Below are positions 27,285-35,160 of a DNA stretch of 64,000 nucleotides, one piece after another. Within the stretch, counting starts at the first letter, position 1. Every line of letters begins with the position of its first letter. The translations under genes and the position numbers were made by a program. Source of the stretch: Saltatorellus ferox. GTDB taxonomy: Bacteria > Planctomycetota > UBA1135 > GCA-002686595. The notes under the pieces are model-generated. The model did no database searches. It saw nothing but the letters and a program-made list of their open reading frames with translations, and was not told the origin of the DNA. The stretch lies in assembly GCA_007751475.1 (NCBI GenBank), contig CP036434.1, positions 372,001 through 436,000 of the forward strand, in the 5' to 3' direction.

Positions 27285-28445
27285 TCAGCGCGCGCGTGGA
27301 GCGAACCGGAAGGTCACCATGGCGGGCTCCTCGGCCGTTCCGATACTCGCGCGGAGTTCACCCCCTTCTCGCCAGTACCGAATCACCTGCGGGAAGTCGT
27401 GCTCGAGGTTCTCGAACACGGCGCTGTCGGCGCCGTAGGACTTCAGGCGGAACGGATCGGCGGGATGTCCTCCAGGGGCAGGATGTAGCATCACTCGTCG
27501 CCCGGCACAGGCAAGGCGCAGGAACTCGAACTGGCCCTCCTGCGCACCCGCCAGCGACGTGCGCGACATGCCGAGCATCATGCCAGCTGCCGGCTGGTTC
27601 CAGCTCTCCTCCACCTCGAGGACTCGGTCGCCCTTGTCCGTGCGCTGGATCCAGTCGCCGCTCATCCATGCGAACGTGTCGATGGGAACGGTTTCCATGG
27701 GCACCGCTGGCGCATCGGCGATCACCGCGCCCGTCGCGCCGGACAGCATCGCGTGGGAGAAGTGGTGGCCCCCTGAGGGCTTCACGCCAACGGCGAGGTC
27801 GCGGACGCCATCCGCGTCGAAGTCCTCGGCCAGGGCGATCTGCAGGCGCGCCGCGATTCGGTCCCCCGACGCGGAAGGCGCGTGGGTCTGCGGGGGCGGA
27901 CTGGGGACGCTCCACAGGAGCCCGAGGGACTTCGAGGAGTAGAGCTGGGCGGTCCCGCCGTTCACCGTCACGTCCCCGAGGCCGTCCCCGTCGACGTCGT
28001 CGGTCCAGGCGATCGACATGGTGTGGCCAGGGAGTTCCTTCTCCGTTCGCGCCAGCGACTCGCCCGTGCGGCCCGAGACGATGTCGATGAAGATCGACGA
28101 CGTCAGCGCGAAGCCGTTGAGCACCGCGAGATCGCGCACGCCATCGCCGTCCACATCGGGGCCGACCGCCCACGTCGGGCCAGCGTGTTCGGGGTAGAAG
28201 CTCGTCACGGAGATGGAGCCGAGCTTGACGTTCGGCTCCGCGCCGCTCACCACCGAGAGAACGCGCTCGCGCTCGTGAATCAGGTCGGGAACGCCATCGC
28301 CGTTCACGTCACCGATGGTGGGCATCCGGGACCAGCTCCGGAGTTCCGACTGTTCCTCCACCGTTGCCACGGGGGGCCGGGTGTATGGGGGCATAGGACC
28401 CTGGACGGCGAAGGCGAGCAGCGGGAGCGAGGGCAGGTACAGCAT
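27285..28445 (-). CDS. Secreted FG-GAP repeat protein fused to a DUF6265-like domain
   Basis: The protein has 386 residues from ATG 28445 (MLYLPSLPLLAFAVQG, signal-like). It has four FG-GAP/VCBS calcium-type motifs (IGDVNGDGVPDLI, DVDGDGVRDLAV, DVDGDGLGDVTV, DFDADGVRDLAV), suggesting a beta-propeller. The last 125 residues match DUF6265: FAWMSGDWIQ, EESWNQPAAGMMLGMSRT, FEFLRLA and AVFENLEHDFPQVIRYW. DUF6265 usually occurs alone, so the fusion is unusual. It is probably exported. The same strand continues with the beta-lactamase-like gene 27 bp downstream. Confidence 0.8.
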   Translation of the reverse strand: MLYLPSLPLLAFAVQGPMPPYTRPPVATVEEQSELRSWSRMPTIGDVNGDGVPDLIHERERVLSVVSGAEPNVKLGSISVTSFYPEHAGPTWAVGPDVDGDGVRDLAVLNGFALTSSIFIDIVSGRTGESLARTEKELPGHTMSIAWTDDVDGDGLGDVTVNGGTAQLYSSKSLGLLWSVPSPPPQTHAPSASGDRIAARLQIALAEDFDADGVRDLAVGVKPSGGHHFSHAMLSGATGAVIADAPAVPMETVPIDTFAWMSGDWIQRTDKGDRVLEVEESWNQPAAGMMLGMSRTSLAGAQEGQFEFLRLACAGRRVMLHPAPGGHPADPFRLKSYGADSAVFENLEHDFPQVIRYWREGGELRASIGTAEEPAMVTFRFAPRAR

Positions 28446-28553
28446 CCTCGCACGGTACCAGCAAGCAGGAATCCTCGCCACGGAGCCGTCTTCTCGAAAA
28501 ATACCGGGAATAGTGGAGCGCCCGACCGAAGCTCTTCCACGAGGTCCATCCCC

Positions 28554-30230
28554 ATGACAGTTCTTCAGTGCGCGCTCGCGGCGACCGTTTCGCTGCTCGT
28601 GCCCCAGCGCGATATCGCGCCCGTTGTTCATCCCGTCCGCGTCGATCCGGCCGCGGCGGTTCGCTTCCTCGACCGCGCCACGTTCGGAGCCTCGAACGAA
28701 GACGTGATCTTCGTGACGCGGTTCGGCTACGAGGCATGGATCGACGCCCAGTTCGCCGTGCCGCCGACGCTCAAGCTTCCGGCCATGATCCAGCTGGGAT
28801 GCGCGCCGGATCAGCCGGGGCAGTCCTTCGCGACCTGTCCGAACTACGACGCGATTCCGCACCTGGGGCTCCTCGCTCAGGAGTGGTGGAACGACGCGCT
28901 CCACGCACCGGACCAGCTACGCCAGCGCGTGGCCTTCGCGCTCTCCGAGATCTTCGTCGTCTCGGATTTGAACGGGACCGTTCAGAACTTCCCGAGCACG
29001 CTGTCGGACTACTACGACACGCTCGTTCGCGGCGCTTTCTCGAACTACCGTCAGCTCCTTGAGGAGGTGACGCTTCATCCTTCGATGGGCGGCTACCTCA
29101 GCATGGCGAAGAACCGCCAGGCGGATCTCACTCTCGGCACTCGCCCTGACGAGAACTTCGCGCGCGAGGTCATGCAGCTGTTCTCCATCGGACTCGCCGA
29201 ACTCAACGCCGACGGGTCGCAGCAGCTGGACGCCTGGTTCCAGCCGATCCCGACCTACGATCAGAACACGATCACGGAAACGGCGCGCGCGCTCACGGGC
29301 TGGAACTACGACGGTGTGGCGCCGTCTGGAAGCCTTCTGGACTTCCTGCTCAACTACCCTCGTATCGGGATGATGATCGCCTGGTCGGCGTTCCACGACA
29401 CCGGTCCGAAGGCGATCGTCGGAGGCTCGCTGCTCCCGCCCGGCTGGACGGCCGAAGCGGACCTCGGCGGCGTGCTCGACGCGCTGAGCCAGCACCCGAA
29501 CGTGGGGCCTTTCCTGGGCAAGCAGCTGATCCAGCGCCTCGTGACGAGCAACCCGTCGCCCGCCTACGTGGGGCGCATCGCGGAGGTCTGGGCCGACGAC
29601 GGCAGCGGCGCTCGCGGGAATCTGGAGGCCGTTGTACGCGCCATCCTTCTGGATCCCGAGGCGCTGGAGGGGTACGCCACCCGGCCGCTCACTTTCGGGA
29701 AGCTGCGCGAGCCGATCCTGAAGCTCACGGGGCTCTGGCGAAAGTTCCGCGCGACCGGCGAGGTGGTCCTCACGCCCTACCTGGCGGATGAGTTCTTCGG
29801 CCAGCGCGCCATGGGGTCCCCTTCGGTCTTCAACTTCTTCAGCCCGTTCCATGCGTCGCCCGCGCTTCAGGCCCAGGGCCTCGTCTCGCCCGAGCTCCAG
29901 ATCGCGACCCATTCGAAGGTCACGCGGACCGCCAACGCGCTGACGTTCTTCATCGTGAGCGGCAACACCGATCTGCCGGACCCGGCGTTCAGCGAGCCGC
30001 TTCTCGACCTCGGTCCCCTGAGGCAGCGCGCCTCCGATCCCGCGTCCCTCGTCGCCTACCTCGACCTTCGGGTGCTGGGCGGAACGATGAGCCCGGAGAC
30101 GCGGATCCTTCTCGAGGCCCATCTCGCCACCGTTCCCCACCTGGTTCCGGGCCTTCCGGACGGATTCCTGCGCGCCGTCGAAGCGCTGGCTCTCCTCGTG
30201 ATTTCCCCCGACTACGCCCTTCAGTCATGA
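28554..30230 (+). CDS. DUF1800 exported protein
   Basis: The protein has 558 residues. A signal-like N-terminus (VLQCALAATVSLLVPQR) precedes the DUF1800 domain, recognised by AAVRFLDRATFGAS, QLRQRVAFALSEIFVVS, PDENFAREVMQLFSIGL and ETARALTGWNYD. The ATG at 28554 is the first plausible start; upstream sequence is antisense to the FG-GAP gene. Its last four bases overlap the DUF1501 start (ATGA), so the two are translationally coupled. This pairing is widespread in bacteria; the function is unknown. Confidence 0.9.
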   Translation: MTVLQCALAATVSLLVPQRDIAPVVHPVRVDPAAAVRFLDRATFGASNEDVIFVTRFGYEAWIDAQFAVPPTLKLPAMIQLGCAPDQPGQSFATCPNYDAIPHLGLLAQEWWNDALHAPDQLRQRVAFALSEIFVVSDLNGTVQNFPSTLSDYYDTLVRGAFSNYRQLLEEVTLHPSMGGYLSMAKNRQADLTLGTRPDENFAREVMQLFSIGLAELNADGSQQLDAWFQPIPTYDQNTITETARALTGWNYDGVAPSGSLLDFLLNYPRIGMMIAWSAFHDTGPKAIVGGSLLPPGWTAEADLGGVLDALSQHPNVGPFLGKQLIQRLVTSNPSPAYVGRIAEVWADDGSGARGNLEAVVRAILLDPEALEGYATRPLTFGKLREPILKLTGLWRKFRATGEVVLTPYLADEFFGQRAMGSPSVFNFFSPFHASPALQAQGLVSPELQIATHSKVTRTANALTFFIVSGNTDLPDPAFSEPLLDLGPLRQRASDPASLVAYLDLRVLGGTMSPETRILLEAHLATVPHLVPGLPDGFLRAVEALALLVISPDYALQS

Positions 30231-31597
30231 GCGCTTCCGTTCCCCATTCACTCCGGCGAGGATCGGACCTCACGCGCCGCCACTTCCTCCGCCTCGCGGG
30301 CAGCTCGGCGGCAGCCGCGGCGATCGGTCCGCACGCCTCGGCGATGCGCGTCTTCAGCTCGCGGGAGAACCGCGGGCCAAAGGACTACCGCGCCCTCGTA
30401 TGCGTGTTCCTCTACGGTGGCGCCGATTCGCTCAATCTGCTCGTGCCCACCAGCCCCGCCGAATACGACGTGTACCGGGCCGCCCGCGGAGACCTGGCCG
30501 AGGCCCAGGGCAGCCTGCTGCCGATCCAGCCGCTGACGCCGGATGGCGCCACCTACGGCGTTCATGGCGCGTGTCCGGAGCTCCAGGCCCTCTTTCAAGC
30601 GGGCCGCCTCGCGTTCACGCCGAACGTCGGCCCGCTCGTGCGTCCCCTCACCAAGGCGCAGGTGCTTACCGGGCTCGCGGAGACGCCGCGCAACCTCTTC
30701 TCGCACAACGACCAGCAGACCCAGTGGCAGGTGGCCCACGCCGACGGGCCACGGACGACGGGCTGGGCCGGGCGGATGCTCGACCGGATCGCGAACGCGA
30801 GTCCCGCCCCGCTCTCGCCCGGGATCTCGATCGACGTCACGGGCCAGCTTCTCGTGGGGGCCAACGTACAGCCCTACGTGCTCGGTGCGACCGGCAGCGA
30901 GCCCCTGGCGCTCACGGACGACCCGGGTCGGCGGGCCATCATCGACGCGATGATGCGCAGCCGGAACGCGATCGCCGAGGAGTTCGCCCGAACCCAGCGC
31001 GAGTCGATCGAGATCGACGATCTGATCGGCCAGACGCTTCTCGGGGCCCCCGACTTCGCCGGGCTGTTCCCCGATTCGTCGCTGGGCCAGCAGCTCCGCA
31101 TGGTGGCGCGCATGATCTCGATCCGCGCTCAGCTCGGCGTGCGGCGCCAGGTGTTCTTCGTTGGCACCGGGGGCTTCGACACCCACGACGACCAGCTGGC
31201 GCTCCTGCCGCTCCTCTTCCGCAACCTTTCCCGTTCCATCGGCGCCTTCCAGGGAGCGATGGATCAGATCGGCGAGGCACAGAACGTCACCGGTTTCACC
31301 CACTCCGAGTTCGGACGCACGCTGTCCAGCAACGGCCAGGGGTCCGACCACGGCTGGGGCGGGCATTCGCTGGCCTTCGGGGGCGCGGTGCGGGGACAGG
31401 ACCTCTACGGCGCGATGCCGGACCTCAGCCCGACGGGTCCCGACGACATCGGCGAGGGACGGCTGCTACCTGGCCGCTCGGTGGACCAGTTCGGGGCGAC
31501 GCTCGCGAGCTGGTTCGGGCTGGCGGCGCCCGAGGTCGATCTCGTGTTCCCGAACCTCGGGAACTTCGCGAGCCGCGACCTCGGGTTCATGGGGTAG
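30227..31597 (+). CDS. DUF1501 Tat-exported protein
   Basis: The 456-residue protein has a Tat signal (DLTRRHFLRLAGSSAAAAA) and a DUF1501 body of the alkaline-phosphatase fold: CVFLYGGADSLNLLVPTS, FVGTGGFDTHDDQ and TGFTHSEFGRTLSSNG. Its start overlaps the DUF1800 stop by four bases. It differs from the 476-residue DUF1501 at 15.4 kb in subtype: this one is the DUF1800-linked form and that one the PSD1-linked form. It converges on the VOC gene with a 5-bp gap. Confidence 0.9.
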   Translation: MSASVPHSLRRGSDLTRRHFLRLAGSSAAAAAIGPHASAMRVFSSRENRGPKDYRALVCVFLYGGADSLNLLVPTSPAEYDVYRAARGDLAEAQGSLLPIQPLTPDGATYGVHGACPELQALFQAGRLAFTPNVGPLVRPLTKAQVLTGLAETPRNLFSHNDQQTQWQVAHADGPRTTGWAGRMLDRIANASPAPLSPGISIDVTGQLLVGANVQPYVLGATGSEPLALTDDPGRRAIIDAMMRSRNAIAEEFARTQRESIEIDDLIGQTLLGAPDFAGLFPDSSLGQQLRMVARMISIRAQLGVRRQVFFVGTGGFDTHDDQLALLPLLFRNLSRSIGAFQGAMDQIGEAQNVTGFTHSEFGRTLSSNGQGSDHGWGGHSLAFGGAVRGQDLYGAMPDLSPTGPDDIGEGRLLPGRSVDQFGATLASWFGLAAPEVDLVFPNLGNFASRDLGFMG

Positions 31598-31602
31598 CCG
31601 GT

Positions 31603-32109
31603 CTACTTCGAAGGGCTGTCCACGTGCTGGTCGATCAGGATCGAGTTGCCGTCCGGATCGATCATGGTGATGTACGCGGGGCCCCTGGTTGTCTCGTCGG
31701 CCTGTTCGATCAGGGTCACGCCAGCCGCCTTCAGGTCACGCTGGATCTCACGCACGTCCGTGTAGCTCTCCAGCGTGTTGGTGTGCTGGTCCCAGCCTGG
31801 GTTGAACGTCATGATGTTGCCTTCGAACATGCCGTGGAACAGACCGATCACGTGGTCCTTGTTTCGCATGATCTGCCACCCCTCGTCAGGGTTGCCCCCG
31901 GAGGGGGTGAAGCCGAGCTTCTCGTAGAACTCGCGGGAGGCGGTGAGGTCCTTGACGGCAAGGCTGATGGAGAAAGCACCGAGGTCCATGGCGGAAACGT
32001 GGGTCGGGGTGTTGAGGGCGACGGCCTCCTGCTCCACCGAGTCGGTGGACGCGCAGGCCATCAAGAAGGCAGAGAAGAAGCCGGAGAAGAGGATGGGCGA
32101 TGATTTCAT
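31603..32109 (-). CDS. VOC (glyoxalase/bleomycin resistance) fold lipoprotein
   Basis: The protein has 168 residues with the signal KSSPILFSGFFSAFLMAC, lipidated Cys19, and one VOC module (FSISLAVKDLTASREFYEKL, then AYITMIDPDGNSILIDQH). VOC proteins are usually cytoplasmic, so a lipid-anchored one is unusual. Its start overlaps the stop of the upstream mechanosensitive channel gene (ATGA at 32106-32109), so the two are translationally coupled. The enzymatic substrate is unknown. Confidence 0.85.
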   Translation of the reverse strand: MKSSPILFSGFFSAFLMACASTDSVEQEAVALNTPTHVSAMDLGAFSISLAVKDLTASREFYEKLGFTPSGGNPDEGWQIMRNKDHVIGLFHGMFEGNIMTFNPGWDQHTNTLESYTDVREIQRDLKAAGVTLIEQADETTRGPAYITMIDPDGNSILIDQHVDSPSK

Positions 32110-33422
32110 GGGAGGGTCGGGGAAGGGGATACCGAGAGTCTATCCGCGACCATTTTTCTGAGGTCCTCGGATCCGGGCTGCTGGTAGACGCGGAGGTCGA
32201 ACTGGCCGACGGCCGCCAGCAGGTGATCGAAGATGTCGCCCATGATGCCCTCGAAGTGCTTCCAGCGCTGCTCTCGGCTGAAGCAGTAGATCTCCAGCGG
32301 GATTCCCGTGGCCGACGGCGCCAGCTGGCGCACCAGGAAGGTCATGTCCTCGCGGATGGGCTCCAGCCCCTCGAGGTAGGCCTCGATGTACGCGCGGAAC
32401 GTGCCGAGGTTCGTCAGCCGGCGGCCGTTCACCGGATTCTCCGCGTCGACCGAATGGACCTCGTTCCATGCGGCGACCTCCTTCGCGCGCAGGTCGAGAT
32501 AGGGCCGCAGGCACTGGATCTTGCGTAGACGCTCGACGTCTGCGTCATCCAGGAAACGCACGCTCGTCATGTCGAGGCTGAGGCAGCGCTTGATCCGTCG
32601 CCCCCCTGATTCGGTCATGCCGCGCCAGTTCTTGAACGTGCCCGTCACGAACGAGTGCGTGGGGACCATGCTGATCGTCTTGTCCCAGTTCTGCACCTTC
32701 ACCGTGTGCAGGCCGATGTCGATGACGTCACCGTCTGCGCCATAGCTCGGGACTTCGACCCAGTCGCCCACGCGCAGCATGTCGTTGGACGCGAGGCGCA
32801 GGCTCGCGAGGAACCCGAGGATCGAGTCCTTGAACACGAGCAGCAGAATGGCGGTCATCGCGCCGAGCCCCGTGAGCAGCACGGTGGGGGAGCGCTGCAT
32901 GATGACCGAGACCGACAGGATCGCGGCCGCGAGCCAGATGACCAGCTCGGCGACCTGGGCGTAGCTGCGGAGCGGCTTCGCGCGCGTGGTGTGGGATCGC
33001 TGCCCGACGTCGACGAGCGCTTCGATCAACGCATGGATCGCCCTTGCACCCGCGAGGATCATCCAGGCGTTCGCGAAACGGCGCAGGTAGTCCTCGTAGA
33101 TCTGATCCTCGGGCTCGTTCAGAAGGAAAGGCGCCGCCAGGTAGATCACGAGCGCGGGCGCGAGGTGCGAGAGCCGTTCCAGGATGTCGTGGTCCACGAA
33201 CAGGTCGTCCCAGGTGGTCTTCGTGTGCCGGACCAGCTTCGAGATCCCGCGGACGATCACCTTCTTGGCGAAGAGGTTGGCGAGGACCGCGAGGACTGCG
33301 ACCCCCAGCCACGCGCCGCCGGTGTGGAGCCATTCGTCGAGGCGCGAGGGCTCGGCGAGACGTTCGAGCGGCTCCAGCCGCGGAGCCTGGATGAGACAGA
33401 AGACGAAGTGGGGACTCGACAT
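32106..33422 (-). CDS. YbdG/MscM-like miniconductance mechanosensitive channel
   Basis: The 438-residue MscS-family protein has several N-terminal membrane helices, the pore-lining helix and the MscS beta domain (LRVGDWVEVPSYGADGDVID), and a cytoplasmic cage. Residues near TNLGTFRAYIEAYL and RQLAPSATGIPLEIYCF match E. coli YbdG closely and separate it from MscS. It should relieve hypo-osmotic tension. Full family length. It is coupled to the VOC lipoprotein gene and is divergent from the DUF1028 gene with a 48-bp gap. Confidence 0.9.
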   Translation of the reverse strand: MSSPHFVFCLIQAPRLEPLERLAEPSRLDEWLHTGGAWLGVAVLAVLANLFAKKVIVRGISKLVRHTKTTWDDLFVDHDILERLSHLAPALVIYLAAPFLLNEPEDQIYEDYLRRFANAWMILAGARAIHALIEALVDVGQRSHTTRAKPLRSYAQVAELVIWLAAAILSVSVIMQRSPTVLLTGLGAMTAILLLVFKDSILGFLASLRLASNDMLRVGDWVEVPSYGADGDVIDIGLHTVKVQNWDKTISMVPTHSFVTGTFKNWRGMTESGGRRIKRCLSLDMTSVRFLDDADVERLRKIQCLRPYLDLRAKEVAAWNEVHSVDAENPVNGRRLTNLGTFRAYIEAYLEGLEPIREDMTFLVRQLAPSATGIPLEIYCFSREQRWKHFEGIMGDIFDHLLAAVGQFDLRVYQQPGSEDLRKMVADRLSVSPSPTLP

Positions 33423-33470
33423 GATGCGCGCAGTCTGACGAGTCTGCGGCTATTTGGCTAAGCTGGTCCC

Positions 33471-35078
33471 ATGTTGACTTCCCTCGCGCGATCGATCCGA
33501 GCCGCTCTTCGTCGAACCGTCCCGATGCGATCCATGGCGGGGGTCTTCGCGGGCTCCCGGAGGCGACTCGTCGTGCTAGTCGGCGCGGGCCTGGCGCTCG
33601 CGGCCCCTGCGGCGGCCACCTGGTCCATCGTCGTCGTGAACACGCGCACGGGCGAAGTCGGGATCTTCTCCGCGACTTGCGTTCGAAACCTGAATCTCGA
33701 GCGCGTGCTCGGACTGGTTCGCGTCGGCGAGGGCGCTGCGGCCGTTCAATTCCTCGGCGATCCGAACACGCTCAAGCGTCAGTTCATCTGGGCGGGGATG
33801 GAGCAGGGCATGTCGCCGGACGAGATCCTGAACGGAATGGCGCCGGTCTTTTCGGACTTCGAGTCGCTGCAGATCGGCATGGCTTCCACGTTTGGCGCAC
33901 CTCGCACGTTCACCGGTTCGAACGTCTGGGACCCGAACTTCGGCGTTCAGGGGCAGGTCGGGGATCTGCTCTACGCCATCCAGGGGAACGTCATCACGGG
34001 CGCGCCGGTGGTGCTGGAAGCGGAGGCGGCCCTGCTCGCCGCGGAGGGAGACCTGGTCGTCAAGCTCAGCGCGGCCATGGAGGCCTCGCGCGCCATGGGC
34101 GGTGACGGTCGCTGCTCCTGTGATGACAACTTGCCCGGATCCTGCGGCTCGCCGCCGACCGTGCCCTTCACGAAGTCGGCCGATGTGAGCTTCGTGATCG
34201 TCGCGCGACTCGGCGACATCGACGGCGTGTGCAACTCAGCCTCGGGCTGCACCAACGGGGACTACTACCTTCAGCGTCGCGTGTCCCTCGGCGGACCGAA
34301 CGCCGTGGATCCTGTCACGAGGCTTCTGGACAAGGTGCGGGTGTGGGAGCAAGGGCTCGTCCAGGTCGCCGATCAGATGCGGACGGAGGTCACGGTCGAC
34401 CGCGAGGAACTCGTGGCGGATGGCCTCTCGACCGCCACGGTGACCGTGCGGCTTGCTGACCGGAACGGCGATCCGCTCACGGTAGGCGGGCAGACGCTGA
34501 CCGTGTGGCCGATGCACGGTGGCACCGCGCCAGCGATCGCGGGTCCCGTGACGGACCACGGCGATGGGACCCATTCGTTCCAGGTCACGGCCACGCAGGC
34601 AGCGGGCATCGGTGAGTGGCACCTCCACGTCGACGACGGCGTGCGGAACGTGCTTCTCTGGCCCGCGCTTTCGCTTCCCACGGCGCCGCTCGCGGATCTC
34701 CACGCGAGCCGCTCCGAGATCAGCGGCGCCACGGGCGCCGAGGTCGTGCTCACGCTCAATCGTCCCGGCGACGCCGGTCGGGGGTACGGCATCCTCGGTA
34801 GCACCTCTGGCCAGGTGCCGGGGACCACGATTCAGGGCGTGAGCGTGCCACTCAATCCCGACCGTTTCTACGGCCTGACCCTGGGGCTCCCGCGTGGTCC
34901 GGTCTTCAGCGCTTTCTCGGGTACCCTCGATGGCGCCGGCAGGGCCGAAGCGCGCTTTGCCCTGCCGCCGGCGCTCGCCGGCGTGCTCGTGGGGACCCAC
35001 TTCGACTTCTGCGCCCTCGTGGCCCCCCCGGGCGGCGCCGTCATCACGAACGTCGAATCGGTCGTCGTGACGATATAG
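33471..35078 (+). CDS. Secreted DUF1028 protein with Ig-like C-terminal domains
   Basis: The protein has 535 residues. The N-terminal signal ends in LALAAPAAA followed directly by TWSIVVVNTRTGEVGI, the start of DUF1028, an Ntn-hydrolase-like domain; cleavage there would leave Thr50 as the new N-terminus. After about residue 300, a beta-sandwich (TEVTVDREELVADGLSTATV, invasin/Big-like) and a final domain with LPLNPD-type motifs (SVPLNPDRFYGLTLGL) follow. ATG 33471 and ATG 33525 are both possible starts. Located after a divergent MscM gene. Substrate unknown. Confidence 0.83.
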   Translation: MLTSLARSIRAALRRTVPMRSMAGVFAGSRRRLVVLVGAGLALAAPAAATWSIVVVNTRTGEVGIFSATCVRNLNLERVLGLVRVGEGAAAVQFLGDPNTLKRQFIWAGMEQGMSPDEILNGMAPVFSDFESLQIGMASTFGAPRTFTGSNVWDPNFGVQGQVGDLLYAIQGNVITGAPVVLEAEAALLAAEGDLVVKLSAAMEASRAMGGDGRCSCDDNLPGSCGSPPTVPFTKSADVSFVIVARLGDIDGVCNSASGCTNGDYYLQRRVSLGGPNAVDPVTRLLDKVRVWEQGLVQVADQMRTEVTVDREELVADGLSTATVTVRLADRNGDPLTVGGQTLTVWPMHGGTAPAIAGPVTDHGDGTHSFQVTATQAAGIGEWHLHVDDGVRNVLLWPALSLPTAPLADLHASRSEISGATGAEVVLTLNRPGDAGRGYGILGSTSGQVPGTTIQGVSVPLNPDRFYGLTLGLPRGPVFSAFSGTLDGAGRAEARFALPPALAGVLVGTHFDFCALVAPPGGAVITNVESVVVTI

Positions 35079-35160
35079 CGCGGATTTCGAGCAGATCCGA
35101 CGCCATGGAATCGCTCCGCTGCCGCATAAGAGAGTGCTCCCCATCTCCCCATCGACTCCC

